Positions 16,525 to 26,022 are shown, numbered from the stretch's first letter. The stretch: DNA of 64,000 nt from Flavobacterium phycosphaerae (GCF_010119235.1 NZ_JAAATZ010000001.1:898501-962500); one strand, 5' to 3'. Numbers and translations are program-made. The notes: generated by a model not told the origin, from the letters alone.

Positions 16525-18447
16525 TTACTTTTTTATGAATTTTTTATGATAGATGCCCTCGGCCGTTTGAATGTCAATGTAATGAACCCCTGATGACAGG
16601 CTGCTTACCGCGATATCCAAAGTAGTACTTTCAAGCACTTTTTGCCCAAGACTGTTGTAAATTACCGCTTTTTCCAAAGCCAAAGTAGTCGGCATTTGAA
16701 TGTGTAAAACCTCCACACTCGGATTAGGATAAACCGTTACCGCCTTGTCCATTTCAAAAGCCTGATTACCTAAAGTGATGTTAGAATTTTTAGAAATAAG
16801 ATGTCTTTCAGGATCAAAAGCAACACCGGTCACTACAAAAGGAACGCTCACGATAAACGATTCGCCATTAACGGTATTGTTTACTACCAAATCTTGCTGC
16901 TCTCCGTTGGGACCATAAACTCTTATCGGAACCGGCATTTCAAAATAAGTCACCGACGGATGCGACTGGGTTTGATTCACCACCAATTTTACCTGCCCGG
17001 CACCCCAGTTCTGAGCGGTGATAGTATAAGTAGGATAGCCCTGATTGTAAATCCAATCGTTAAAAAACTCGGTCAAACTTTGGCCGTAAACCGCTTCCAA
17101 ATGCCCTTTTAAATCAGTAGTCACCGCATACTTATAAGCCAAATTCGGATCGGCTAAATAATTCTTAACCCCCTGAAAAAATGCAGCATCGCCTAGTTTA
17201 AAACGCAGCATTTCCAACACCATAGCTCCTTTATCATAGCTAAACTGACCACTAAAAATTCGACCAACATTCGTAGCCTGCGTATCGGTTAAATAAACAG
17301 CGCCCCCGGTAGTCGACGTAATATTGTCAATCATAGATTGTTTCTCCAGGACAAAAGAATCCAAGCCATCAAAATTCTCGATAACCATAGCCGCCAAATA
17401 GGTAGCAAATCCTTCGTTTAACCAAATATCTTTCCAAGAACCGCAAGTGATTTTGTCTCCAAACCACTGATGTCCCATTTCATGAGCAATCAATTCTCGG
17501 CTGAAATTAACCATAAACGATACCGTAGTATGCTCCATACCGCCGCCCCAGCCAAACTGAGCATGTCCGTATTTTTCGTTGTGAAACGGATAAATCTCAA
17601 ACAAATTTTCATACAATTCCAAAATAGCCGGTGTTTCATCCAACAGGGGTTGTATGGTGGCTAAATTTTCGGGATAGATATAGTTGATAATCGGATATTG
17701 AGACGTTGCTCCTCCGATTTGATTGTAAACGCTGTAATTGGTACAGGCAATAGCAATCAAATACGCCGGAATAGGATAGCCATGATGAAAATGAGTGGTT
17801 TTATTGCCTCCCGAAATGACCGGGGCGGTGGTTTCTATACCATTAGAAACCGAAACATATTGTGAGGGTGCTGTGATGTACACATCAATACTGTCTATTT
17901 TATCACTCAAGTCTTGTTTACAAGGCCACCAGTCGCGAGCACCAAAAGGCTCCGAAAGGGTCCAGATAATTCCGGTACCGTTATGAGTGGCTTTCTCAAA
18001 AGAACCCATACCGTTATTGGGCGGCGTGCCCGAATAAGTAACCTCAATCGTGGCCGAAGTGCCTGCCGCTTGTGTAGCCGGTAAGGTGATGACTAGCTCA
18101 TTATTTGTGTTTTCCACAAAAGCCAAATCGGTAGTCCCCATTTTAACCGCACTTGTTGTCAGCTCATTCGCCAAATCAAAAGTAATGGTCGTCATGTTGG
18201 CCAAAGCGGTGTAAGTAGTCGTTACTTTCCCGGAAATAAATTTTGAGGCAGCTCCCGGATTTATCGAAAACTCTAATTTATGATAGGTAATATCGTAATT
18301 TTGGGTATTGGCATTAACCTGCAGATTCATTGTTTTGGCCGCCGATTTCATTTCAGCCTCTGCTATGGCATGTCGGGACACACTATTTTTTTGGGCAAAA
18401 ACAGCACTTATCGAAAGGCAGAGCCATAAAACGTAGCTTTTTTTCAT
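16525..18447 (-). CDS. Secreted M1-family aminopeptidase with T9SS sorting tail
   Basis: A zinc aminopeptidase of about 640 residues. A signal peptide (MKKSYVLWLCLSISAVFAQ) shows export. The M1 signatures are GGGMEHTT (301-308), the zinc site HEMGH (322-326) and NEGFATY (344-350), where the glutamate is the third zinc ligand. The last 75 or so residues form a type IX secretion C-terminal domain (VYPNPSVEVLHIQMP ... GVHYIDIQTAEGIYHKKFIK), so the enzyme is probably released or held at the cell surface. I chose the ATG at 18447; an upstream ATG at 18486 would put 13 unfitting residues before the signal peptide. Confidence 0.92.
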   Translation of the reverse strand: MKKSYVLWLCLSISAVFAQKNSVSRHAIAEAEMKSAAKTMNLQVNANTQNYDITYHKLEFSINPGAASKFISGKVTTTYTALANMTTITFDLANELTTSAVKMGTTDLAFVENTNNELVITLPATQAAGTSATIEVTYSGTPPNNGMGSFEKATHNGTGIIWTLSEPFGARDWWPCKQDLSDKIDSIDVYITAPSQYVSVSNGIETTAPVISGGNKTTHFHHGYPIPAYLIAIACTNYSVYNQIGGATSQYPIINYIYPENLATIQPLLDETPAILELYENLFEIYPFHNEKYGHAQFGWGGGMEHTTVSFMVNFSRELIAHEMGHQWFGDKITCGSWKDIWLNEGFATYLAAMVIENFDGLDSFVLEKQSMIDNITSTTGGAVYLTDTQATNVGRIFSGQFSYDKGAMVLEMLRFKLGDAAFFQGVKNYLADPNLAYKYAVTTDLKGHLEAVYGQSLTEFFNDWIYNQGYPTYTITAQNWGAGQVKLVVNQTQSHPSVTYFEMPVPIRVYGPNGEQQDLVVNNTVNGESFIVSVPFVVTGVAFDPERHLISKNSNITLGNQAFEMDKAVTVYPNPSVEVLHIQMPTTLALEKAVIYNSLGQKVLESTTLDIAVSSLSSGVHYIDIQTAEGIYHKKFIKK

Positions 18448-18597
18448 GGTATGGTAGAAATTTTTGCGAATATAATAATAAACCACTGTACCCTTTATTA
18501 AAAATAGGGTAAAATAATGTCTTAGAAACAGCTTCGTAATCTTTTACCCTAAAAAGTAAGTTTTAAGACAACTGAAAGGTTTTATCAAACATTTCAT

Positions 18598-18605
18598 TAA
18601 ATTTG
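18598..18605 (+). promoter_or_regulatory. -7 box of serS
   Basis: TAAATTTG matches the consensus and lies 21 bases before the ATG at 18627. A possible TTG start at 18603 falls inside this box and can be excluded. No clear -33 element is seen. Confidence 0.6.
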
Positions 18606-18626
18606 CCTCCTTATAAAGAAAATGTC

Positions 18627-19898
18627 ATGTTACAAATAAGTTACATCAGAGAAAATCAGGAAAAAGTGGTTGCCGCTTTAGCCAAAAAACACATGGATGC
18701 CAAGGCTATCGTTGCCGACGTAATCCAATTAGACGAAAACAGAAGAAGCACTCAGGTGGCTCTTGACAATACTTTGGCGGAAGCTAACAAACTTTCGTCC
18801 GCTATCGGCGAAATGATGAAAAGCGGCGAAAAAGCCAAAGCCGAAATTTTAAAACAAAAAACCAGTCAACTGAAAGAAACCAGCAAGGAACTTTCAGAAA
18901 AATTGGACGCCTATGCCAGTGAGTTGCAACAAAAAATGTACTTGCTGCCTAACCTCCCTGCCGCTATCGTTCCGGAAGGAAAAACACCGGAAGAAAACCT
19001 AAACGTTTTTCAGGAAGGCGACATCCCGGTATTGCATGAAGGCGCACAGCCCCACTGGGAGTTGGTAAAAAAATACGACATCATCGACTTTGAATTAGGT
19101 GTAAAAATCACCGGAGCCGGATTCCCGGTATACAAAGGAAAAGGCGCTCGCTTACAACGCGCTTTGATTGCTTATTTCTTAGATAAAAATACAGCCGCAG
19201 GATACCAAGAATATCAGGTACCTCATTTGGTTAACGAAGCGTCAGGTTTCGGAACCGGACAATTACCGGATAAAGAAGGACAGATGTACCACGTGGGAGA
19301 AGATGATTTATACCTAATCCCAACCGCGGAAGTACCGGTGACCAACTTATTCCGCGATGTGATTTTACAAGAAAACGAATTGCCGGTTTTATGCACAGGC
19401 TACACACCTTGTTTCCGTAGAGAAGCCGGTTCGTATGGTGCTCACGTTCGAGGATTGAACCGTTTACACCAGTTTGACAAAGTAGAAATCGTTCGTATCG
19501 AACATCCTGATAATTCCTATGCTGCCCTTGACGGCATGGTGGAACATGTAAAAGACATTATGCGCGAATTGAAATTACCTTTCCGTATCTTGAGACTTTG
19601 CGGCGGTGATATGAGCTTTGCTTCGGCATTGACTTACGATTTCGAAGTGTTTTCTACAGCACAAGACCGTTGGTTAGAAATCAGTTCGGTTTCTAATTTT
19701 GAAACGTTCCAAGCCAACCGTTTGAAATTGCGTTTCAAAGGCAAAGATGGTAAAACTCAACTGGCGCACACTTTGAACGGAAGTTCATTAGCCTTACCAA
19801 GAGTTTTAGCCGGCATCATCGAAAATTATCAAACTCCGGAAGGTATCGTAATCCCGGAAGTATTGCGCCCTTATACCGGTTTCGATATCATTAACTAA
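18627..19898 (+). CDS. serS: Serine--tRNA ligase
   Basis: A class II aminoacyl-tRNA synthetase that charges tRNA-Ser, 423 residues, normal length. The N-terminal long coiled-coil arm that reads the tRNA variable arm is visible at about residues 30-105 (rich in Lys, Glu, Ala, Leu). The catalytic core has motif 2 in CFRREAGSYGAHVRGL and a motif 3-like segment near the C-terminus (THTLNGSSLALPR type, here AHTLNGSSLALPRVL). The start is set by the -7 box at 18598. It is transcribed alone and followed by a long hairpin. Confidence 0.97.
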   Translation: MLQISYIRENQEKVVAALAKKHMDAKAIVADVIQLDENRRSTQVALDNTLAEANKLSSAIGEMMKSGEKAKAEILKQKTSQLKETSKELSEKLDAYASELQQKMYLLPNLPAAIVPEGKTPEENLNVFQEGDIPVLHEGAQPHWELVKKYDIIDFELGVKITGAGFPVYKGKGARLQRALIAYFLDKNTAAGYQEYQVPHLVNEASGFGTGQLPDKEGQMYHVGEDDLYLIPTAEVPVTNLFRDVILQENELPVLCTGYTPCFRREAGSYGAHVRGLNRLHQFDKVEIVRIEHPDNSYAALDGMVEHVKDIMRELKLPFRILRLCGGDMSFASALTYDFEVFSTAQDRWLEISSVSNFETFQANRLKLRFKGKDGKTQLAHTLNGSSLALPRVLAGIIENYQTPEGIVIPEVLRPYTGFDIIN

Positions 19899-19916
19899 AA
19901 AAGTTAATCTTTAGCA

Positions 19917-19963
19917 AACAATGTACTAATCGAGCACAAAAAGTGTTACTTTAGTACATTGTT
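19917..19963 (+). terminator. Long hairpin after serS
   Basis: Perfect 13-base arms AACAATGTACTAA (19917-19929) and TTAGTACATTGTT (19951-19963) are separated by 21 bases that contain an inner AGCAC/GTGTT stem. The following sequence is only moderately T-rich (CGTTTTATTT). It is probably the serS terminator, but an unusually long one. Confidence 0.6.
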
Positions 19964-19979
19964 CGTTTTATTTCAAAGT

Positions 19980-21758
19980 ATGAAAAAACTCCTGCTCACC
20001 GCGTTCTTATTCCTGTCATTTTTGGCTAAGGCCCAAAGTGATCAATTGGCCAATAACTATTTTGACCGTGGCGATTTTGAGAAAGCGTTACTAACTTATC
20101 AGGATTTATTAAAAACAGCCGAGGGCAATTTCAACTATTTCCAAAGGGTAATTGAGTGTTACCAGCAGTTACAGCAATATGACAAATCGCAAAAAGCCTT
20201 AGAGGAGCGTTTTGACAAATACAAACAAAGCAATCTTTTGGTGGAACTGGGTTTTAATTACCAACTGCAAAAAAACCAGGAGAAAGCTAAAAAATACTAC
20301 GATCAGGCCATTGATAAAATCAAAAAAAATGCGGCCGAAGTATATGGCATCGCCTACCTTTTTGAAAAGAAGGCCTTGTTTGATTATGCGTTACTGGCTT
20401 ATAAAACCGCTTTAGAAAAAGAGCCTAAAATGAGTTTCAGCTTTCAAATGGCTACGCTTTACGGGCAACAAGGCAACACCGATTTAATGATTGAAACCTT
20501 CCTGGATGAATCGGTTAAAAACCCACAAAACCTGCCGATAATTCAAAATCAGTTGTCTCGATTCATGACCGAAGAAGTAGACACTACTTTTAATGAAGCC
20601 TTGAAAAAAGCCTTGTTAATCAGAGCCCAAAAAACACAAGATGTGATTTGGAACGATTTTTTAAGCTGGTATTTTGTGCAACTTAAAGAATACGGCAAAG
20701 CCTTTGTGCAGCAAAAAGCCATCTACAAAAGAGACCCCAATTCTTTTGCCAACATTGTCAATTTGGGACAAATGGCCATAGAAGACAATGATGAAGATTC
20801 AGCGCAAGAAATCCTGACGTTTGTTTTAGACAACACTCAAGACATAGAACTATTGGTGCAGTCTCATTCCTATTTGATTGAAATGAGAATCAACCACGCG
20901 TTGGAAAAAGATTATCCGGCCATCACTCAGGAATTAGAAAATTTAATAAAACAATTTGGCGTAAGTCCTTACACTCTTTCGCTATTAGAATTGCAGGCCA
21001 ACTTTACTGCGTTTCATTTGAACAATCCCGAAAAAGCGAAAACCATTTTAAAAAATGCTATGGAAATGCCTATCAATCGCTACCAAATGGCAGAAGTGAA
21101 AATGGCGCTGGCGGATATCTTTTTATTTGAAGAAAAATTCAACCAGGCTTTGATTTATTATTCACAGATTGATGAAGACATGGGCGGTGATGCTATTGGC
21201 CAGGAAGCCAGTTTGAAAACGGCCAAAACCAGTTATTTTAAAGGTGATTTTCAGTGGGCCTCACATCAATTGAAAGTACTCAAATCGGCTCCATCTCAAT
21301 TGATAGCCAATGATGCTTTAGATTTATTTTTACTAATCAGTGACAACACCGTAGAAGATTCTACCCAAGTGGCTTTGAAGAAATTTGCCCGCGCGGATTT
21401 TCTGTTATATCAAAATAAAAAATCGGAATCCTTAGCCCATTTTCAAGCAATTTTAAAAGAAAACAAAGGCGATGTTATTGAACCGGTGGCGTTGTTGCGC
21501 ATTGGTAAACTCTATGAAAAAATGGGTGATTTTGTCAAAGCATTGGAGAACTACAATGAAATCATCACCAAGCACAACGAGAGCATATACATTGATGAAG
21601 CGCTTTATTTTTCAGCAGAAATTTACAACACCCAACTCCACGACCCCGACAAAGCCAAACCGCTATACGAAGAAATGATTTTCAAGCACGAAGACAGCAT
21701 TTACTTTGTCGACTCGAGGAATAAATACCGAAAACTGCGCGGCGATACTAATCTTTAG
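19980..21758 (+). CDS. Secreted tetratricopeptide-repeat protein
   Basis: A 592-residue protein with a signal peptide (MKKLLLTAFLFLSFLAKAQ) followed almost entirely by TPR-like helical pairs. Examples are NNYFDRGDFEKALLTYQDLL, LGFNYQLQKNQEKAKKYYDQ, IGKLYEKMGDFVKALENYNE and AEIYNTQLHDPDKAKPLYEE. Such proteins act as periplasmic or outer-membrane scaffolds in Bacteroidota; no partner is evident. The ATG at 19980 is preferred over a TTG at 19959, which lies inside the serS hairpin. The linker to the next gene holds short CGTAATTC repeats. Confidence 0.85.
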   Translation: MKKLLLTAFLFLSFLAKAQSDQLANNYFDRGDFEKALLTYQDLLKTAEGNFNYFQRVIECYQQLQQYDKSQKALEERFDKYKQSNLLVELGFNYQLQKNQEKAKKYYDQAIDKIKKNAAEVYGIAYLFEKKALFDYALLAYKTALEKEPKMSFSFQMATLYGQQGNTDLMIETFLDESVKNPQNLPIIQNQLSRFMTEEVDTTFNEALKKALLIRAQKTQDVIWNDFLSWYFVQLKEYGKAFVQQKAIYKRDPNSFANIVNLGQMAIEDNDEDSAQEILTFVLDNTQDIELLVQSHSYLIEMRINHALEKDYPAITQELENLIKQFGVSPYTLSLLELQANFTAFHLNNPEKAKTILKNAMEMPINRYQMAEVKMALADIFLFEEKFNQALIYYSQIDEDMGGDAIGQEASLKTAKTSYFKGDFQWASHQLKVLKSAPSQLIANDALDLFLLISDNTVEDSTQVALKKFARADFLLYQNKKSESLAHFQAILKENKGDVIEPVALLRIGKLYEKMGDFVKALENYNEIITKHNESIYIDEALYFSAEIYNTQLHDPDKAKPLYEEMIFKHEDSIYFVDSRNKYRKLRGDTNL

Positions 21759-21794
21759 TAGTCGTAATTCATAATTTCAAATTCGTAATTCAAA

Positions 21795-22106
21795 ATGATA
21801 CTTTACAACGTTACCATCAACATACAAGAAAGCGTTCACGACCAATGGATGCGCTGGATGCAGGAAAAACACATCAACGACATGCTGGCTACCGGAAAAT
21901 TTTCTTCGGCGCGTATGGTTAAAGTTTTGGTGGAAGAAGAAATGGGTGGCACCACCTATTCTATTCAATTTACTACGGATTCCAAAGAAACCTTGCAAAA
22001 ATACTATGATGAAGATGCTCCAAAACTAAGAGCAGAAAGCGCTCAATTGTTTGGTGACAAGATGTTGGCTTTCCGTACCGAATTGGAATTAATTTCTGAT
22101 CATTAA
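21795..22106 (+). CDS. DUF4286 family protein
   Basis: A small cytoplasmic protein of 103 residues with the pattern of the DUF4286 family, an alpha/beta ferredoxin-like fold: MILYNVTINIQESVHDQWMR, then a helix, then GGTTYSIQFTTDSKETLQKY. The function of the family is unknown. It has no signal peptide or membrane segment. In flavobacteria it commonly lies just upstream of rsmA; here a nuclease cassette separates the two. Confidence 0.8.
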   Translation: MILYNVTINIQESVHDQWMRWMQEKHINDMLATGKFSSARMVKVLVEEEMGGTTYSIQFTTDSKETLQKYYDEDAPKLRAESAQLFGDKMLAFRTELELISDH

Positions 22107-22114
22107 GTCACCCG

Positions 22115-22140
22115 TTGTCATTCCCGCGAAGGCGGGAACC
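22115..22140 (+). repeat. Left 26-bp inverted repeat of the GIY-YIG cassette
   Basis: A REP-like hairpin sequence with arms TTCCCGC (22121-22127) and GCGGGAA (22132-22138). It matches the reverse complement of 22470-22495 at 25 of 26 positions. The core ATTCCC-N8-GGGAA(T) resembles widespread palindromic repeats such as dRS3-type elements. Confidence 0.85.
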
Positions 22141-22162
22141 CACAAATAAAACAGTATAGAAG

Positions 22163-22465
22163 ATGGAACTATTTCCTCAATACTTTGTTTATATTTTAGC
22201 CAGCAAGAAAAATGGGACGCTCTACATTGGAGTTACCAACAATATTGAAAGAAGAATTGAAGAGCATAAAAACAAAGTAAACCCAAACTGTTTTACAGCA
22301 AAATATGCTATAGATTTGTTAGTATACTATGAGATTTTCCAATATATAAACGATGCTATTCTAAGAGAAAAACAACTCAAAAAATGGAATCGACAATGGA
22401 AAATAAATTTGATTGAAGCAGAAAACAAAGATTGGAAAGATCTTTCTGAAGAATGGAGTAATTAA
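22163..22465 (+). CDS. GIY-YIG nuclease domain protein
   Basis: A 100-residue single-domain protein. The GIY-YIG motif appears as FVYILASKKNGTLYIGVTNN (VYI at 9-11, YIG at 21-23), followed by the conserved arginine in NIERRIEEH and the glutamate in AILREKQLKKWNRQWK, as in UvrC-type catalytic domains. There is no DNA-binding domain beyond this. The gene is enclosed by two 26-bp inverted repeats (22115-22140 and 22470-22495), giving a 381-bp unit inserted between the DUF4286 gene and rsmA. I infer a small mobile or domesticated cassette; the natural substrate is unknown. The coding sequence is more AT-rich than rsmA. Confidence 0.93.
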   Translation: MELFPQYFVYILASKKNGTLYIGVTNNIERRIEEHKNKVNPNCFTAKYAIDLLVYYEIFQYINDAILREKQLKKWNRQWKINLIEAENKDWKDLSEEWSN

Positions 22466-22469
22466 TATA

Positions 22470-22495
22470 GATTCCCGCCTTCGCGGGAATGACAA
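22470..22495 (-). repeat. Right 26-bp inverted repeat of the GIY-YIG cassette
   Basis: Hairpin arms TTCCCGC (22472-22478) and GCGGGAA (22483-22489). It is the inverted partner of 22115-22140. It supplies an ATG at 22489 in frame with rsmA that is not the native start. Confidence 0.85.
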
Positions 22496-22506
22496 TTGGA
22501 ATAAAA

Positions 22507-23286
22507 ATGAACCAAGTAAAAGCCAAAAAACACCTAGGGCAACACTTCTTAACCGATGAAAATATTGCCAAAAATATTGCCGACACACTGGGTTTAGAAG
22601 GCTATGACAATGTATTGGAAATAGGCCCGGGCATGGGTGTACTGACGAAATATCTGTTGGAAAAACCCACCACTACTTATGTGATTGAAATCGATACCGA
22701 GTCGGTAGAATACCTCAATACCCATTACCCTAAATTGCACGGTAAAATCATTTCCAAAGATTTTTTGAAATACAACATCAATGAAATTTTTGAAGGCCAA
22801 CCGTTTGCCATTACGGGTAACTTCCCCTATAATATTTCTTCGCAAATCGTTTTTCGTTGCTTGGATTTACGGGAACAAGTTCCTGAGTTTTCGGGCATGT
22901 TTCAAAAAGAAGTGGCCGAAAGAATCTGCTCTAAAAAAGGCAACAAAGTGTATGGCATTTTATCGGTGTTAGTACAGGCGTTTTATGATGCCGAATACTT
23001 GTTTACGGTAGATGAGCATGTTTTCAATCCGCCACCCAAAGTAAAGTCGGGTGTTTTACGCTTACGAAGAAAAGCCGATTTTCATCTGCCCTGTAACGAA
23101 AAACTATTTTTCAGTGTGGTAAAAACGGGCTTTCAGCAACGCCGCAAAACCTTACGAAACAGCTTAAAATCATTCAACCTTTCGGATAATTTAAAAGAAG
23201 ATAGTATCTTTGACCTCCGTCCGGAGCAATTATCTGTAGAACAGTTCATCGAACTTACTCAAAAAATAGAAGCCAATGCAGTTTAA
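22507..23286 (+). CDS. rsmA: 16S rRNA dimethyladenosine transferase (KsgA/RsmA)
   Basis: It dimethylates A1518 and A1519 of 16S rRNA during 30S maturation, using S-adenosylmethionine. The SAM site is EIGPGMG (about residues 38-44) and the catalytic motif IV is NFPYNIS (105-111). The N-terminal [20 protein letters not shown] is typical. I chose ATG 22507, giving 259 residues, because the upstream ATG at 22489 lies in the inverted repeat of the neighbouring cassette. It overlaps mgtE by 11 bases. Confidence 0.95.
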   Translation: MNQVKAKKHLGQHFLTDENIAKNIADTLGLEGYDNVLEIGPGMGVLTKYLLEKPTTTYVIEIDTESVEYLNTHYPKLHGKIISKDFLKYNINEIFEGQPFAITGNFPYNISSQIVFRCLDLREQVPEFSGMFQKEVAERICSKKGNKVYGILSVLVQAFYDAEYLFTVDEHVFNPPPKVKSGVLRLRRKADFHLPCNEKLFFSVVKTGFQQRRKTLRNSLKSFNLSDNLKEDSIFDLRPEQLSVEQFIELTQKIEANAV

Positions 23287-24625
23287 AATCAGCAAAGAAC
23301 TCTTAGCGCAAATCGAGCAACTCATTCACGACAAAAATGACCATGAATTGGAAATTTTGTTGAATGACATGCACCATGCCGATATTGCCGAGATTTTTGA
23401 TGAATTAGACATTGAAGAAGCCACCTATATTTTTAGGATTTTAGACAGTGAAATCACCGCCGAAATCCTGCCGGAACTGGAAGATGACGTTCGTGAAAAA
23501 ATACTTCAAGGCCTTTCTGCTAAAGAAATTGCCGAAGAATTAGACGAATTAGATACCGATGACGCGGCAGATATTATTGCCGAATTATCACAAAGCAAAA
23601 AAGAAGAAGTAATCTCCGAGTTGGAAGACGTAGAGCACGCCAAAGACATTGTCGATTTGTTGCGCTATAACGAAGACACTGCCGGGGGATTGATGGGAAA
23701 AGAGTTGGTAAAAGTCAATGAAAATTGGAACGTACTGACCTGCGTAAAAGAAATGCGCCTGCAAGCAGAACATGTCACCCGCGTGCATTCCATTTATGTA
23801 GTAGATGACGAAAACCGATTAAAAGGCCGATTGTCTTTGAAAGATTTACTGACTACATCTACCAAAACACCGGTCAGCGAAGTATACATCAAAAAAGTAG
23901 ATTACGTAAAAGTAGATACCCCCAACACTGAGGTGGCCCGTATCATGCAAAAATACGACTTGGAAGCCATTCCCGTAGTTGATGAAATGGGGCGTTTGGT
24001 AGGGCGTGTCACGGTAGACGATATCATTGATGTGATTAAAGAAGAAGCCGATAAAGATTACCAAATGGCGGCAGGTATCACCCAAGACGTTGAAGCCGGA
24101 GATACTGTATTTGAATTAATCAAAGCGCGTCTGCCATGGCTTTTGATTGGTATGGTAATCGAAATAGTCGCTTCTTTTGTTTTAAAGAATAATGAATCGG
24201 CATTTCACAAATATGAAACCCTTATCATTTTTGTACCCTTATTGTCTGCAACAGCCGGAAATATTGGCGTTCAGGCCTCGGCTATAGTCGTGCAAGGGTT
24301 GGCCAATGGGTCGTTAAAAGAATTCAGTCAAAATTACTTTAAAAAGGAATTGTTAGTGGCCATGCTTTCCGGCACGATAATTTCACTCTTTCTGTTGGTT
24401 TATCATTCCGTGATGTACCAACAATACCAAGTAGGCTTGGCCATTTCCATCTCTATTATAGTGGTTATCCTCTTTGCAGCCATGTTGGGCACCTTGGTTC
24501 CTTTATTTCTGCACAAAAACAAAATTGATCCCGCTATTGCTACCGGACCATTTATTACTACAACCAATGATGTCTTCGGTATCATTCTTTATTTTGCCAT
24601 AGCAAGATTAATTCTTGGATTTTAG
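23276..24625 (+). CDS. mgtE: Magnesium transporter MgtE
   Basis: A 449-residue Mg2+ channel of the inner membrane. The cytoplasmic part has an acidic helical superhelix domain ([20 protein letters not shown] and repeats) and a CBS pair (about residues 135-255, containing [20 protein letters not shown] and [13 protein letters not shown]). These sense intracellular Mg2+ and gate the channel. Five C-terminal membrane helices follow, with the conserved [20 protein letters not shown]. It begins 11 bases before the rsmA stop, an arrangement that suggests co-translation. Confidence 0.95.
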   Translation: MQFKISKELLAQIEQLIHDKNDHELEILLNDMHHADIAEIFDELDIEEATYIFRILDSEITAEILPELEDDVREKILQGLSAKEIAEELDELDTDDAADIIAELSQSKKEEVISELEDVEHAKDIVDLLRYNEDTAGGLMGKELVKVNENWNVLTCVKEMRLQAEHVTRVHSIYVVDDENRLKGRLSLKDLLTTSTKTPVSEVYIKKVDYVKVDTPNTEVARIMQKYDLEAIPVVDEMGRLVGRVTVDDIIDVIKEEADKDYQMAAGITQDVEAGDTVFELIKARLPWLLIGMVIEIVASFVLKNNESAFHKYETLIIFVPLLSATAGNIGVQASAIVVQGLANGSLKEFSQNYFKKELLVAMLSGTIISLFLLVYHSVMYQQYQVGLAISISIIVVILFAAMLGTLVPLFLHKNKIDPAIATGPFITTTNDVFGIILYFAIARLILGF

Positions 24626-24826
24626 TGTTAGAAAACTTTTTGAAGATCACTCCTTATTTACATTTTATAACACGAACACTTTTTTGCTCAATTTGCAACT
24701 GTAATTGTCTTAAGAAAATGCTTGCTTTGTAGTAAAAGATAAGATTTGGCTTTGACAAAATGATGTCAGACAAAGAGGATTGAACATTATTACAGCAACT
24801 ACAAATGAACGTTATAGTGACACCGG

Positions 24827-24980
24827 CTCTACAACTATGGAGAACTATTTTACGGAAATATTACAAAAAAAGCACTTAATGAAAGCTATCTAAAGCTCGG
24901 AGTGTGTTGTATAATGACTAGTCAGAAACTGAGGAGAATATCAAGCGATTTTTGAAAAGGTAGCTAAAAACGAGACCTAA
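24827..24980 (+). pseudogene. Possible decayed TPR-like coding remnant
   Basis: The 466 bases between mgtE and the kinase gene hold no intact gene. Two short stretches read like TPR helices in different frames: LYNYGELFYGN...ALNESYLKLGVC from 24827, and EYQAIFEKVAKNET with a stop at 24978-24980. A frameshift between them would be needed. No start, promoter or terminator is evident. The rest of the interval (24626-24826, 24981-25091) is AT-rich and shows nothing else I can support. This is a weak call. Confidence 0.25.
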
Positions 24981-25091
24981 GCTCTTCATAGAATAAAATG
25001 TTAGCAAACGAATTTTACTCTTTTTGTAGTTTATCAACTATTCTTTTTTAGAATTACATTTTTCAATAAAAATGAAATACATTTAAAATTA

Positions 25092-26021
25092 CTATTGGTT
25101 TAAATACTCTTTGAAGTCAATGCCGTCAGGTAATCTTCCAACATTCTGTAATTTCATAGCGGCTAATTTTTGTGCAATGGTCATACTTTGATCAATGGTT
25201 TTGTGATGCAATTGAGCATATAAAAAACCCGTCCAAAAAGCATCTCCGGCGCCAGTGGTATCTTTAACATCTTCAATAGGAATAGCTTTTTGAAAAAACA
25301 ATCCTTGCGTTACATCTGATACAACAACACCATTTTTCCCCTTGGTTAAGCAAATAGTGTTAGCCCCTAAGCTATGAAAATACTCAAAAATAAATTCTTC
25401 TGATTTAACCGATGAAAACAAACGATAACAATCATCTTCACTTAATTTAACCAAAGGATCATAGCTTAAATATTCCTTAATCACCTCTTTTGCTTCTTCT
25501 CTATCAGGCCAAATACGTTCTGAAAAATTAATGTCAATACTTAACTTAAGACCCAATTCTTTTGCTTTTTTGGCACGATTTATTATGGTATCTCTCGCCG
25601 GATTTTTACTTAATGCAAAACAAGTAGTGTGAAATATTTTGGCGTCAACCAAAACGTCATCCGGTAATTGACTCTCAAAAATTTCACAATCGGCTTGACG
25701 GTAAGGAATAAAATCAGGGGTTTCTGTTGATTTGGAAACAAAAATAACTGAGGTGGGCGTCGTTTCTGATTTTCTGATATAATTAGTGTTTACATTGTTG
25801 GTTTTTAATTTGCGAATAACATAATCACCTAATCCGTCTTGACCACATGAGGCTACCAATATGGCATTTAACCCTAAGCGCGAAGCATTAACTGCAACGT
25901 TGGTAGGCGACCCTCCTAAAAAGCGGTGATAATCTTTAGTTCTATTAATAGAGGTATTGATTTCATGTCCTATAAAATCTATTAAAACTTCTCCTATACT
26001 TATGATGTCTATTGATTTCAA
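25092..26021 (-). CDS. PfkB-family sugar kinase, probable fructokinase
   Basis: A 309-residue ribokinase-fold kinase. Visible signatures are the N-terminal substrate region GEVLIDF and FLGGSPTNVAVNASRLG (PfkB signature 1), and KDTTGAGDAFWTGFLYA, which holds the anion hole and catalytic aspartate. In this locus it most likely phosphorylates the fructose released from sucrose, though other hexoses or 2-keto-3-deoxygluconate are possible for the family. It is the last gene of the unit, 1 base after the glycosidase gene. No strong terminator is visible beyond a weak AT-rich hairpin at 25057-25074. Confidence 0.88.
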   Translation of the reverse strand: MKSIDIISIGEVLIDFIGHEINTSINRTKDYHRFLGGSPTNVAVNASRLGLNAILVASCGQDGLGDYVIRKLKTNNVNTNYIRKSETTPTSVIFVSKSTETPDFIPYRQADCEIFESQLPDDVLVDAKIFHTTCFALSKNPARDTIINRAKKAKELGLKLSIDINFSERIWPDREEAKEVIKEYLSYDPLVKLSEDDCYRLFSSVKSEEFIFEYFHSLGANTICLTKGKNGVVVSDVTQGLFFQKAIPIEDVKDTTGAGDAFWTGFLYAQLHHKTIDQSMTIAQKLAAMKLQNVGRLPDGIDFKEYLNQ

Positions 26022-26022
26022 A

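Noticed and set aside
22489..22506. ATG at 22489 as the rsmA start
   Set aside because: It lies in the inverted repeat of the GIY-YIG cassette; RsmA homology starts at 22507 ([14 protein letters not shown]).
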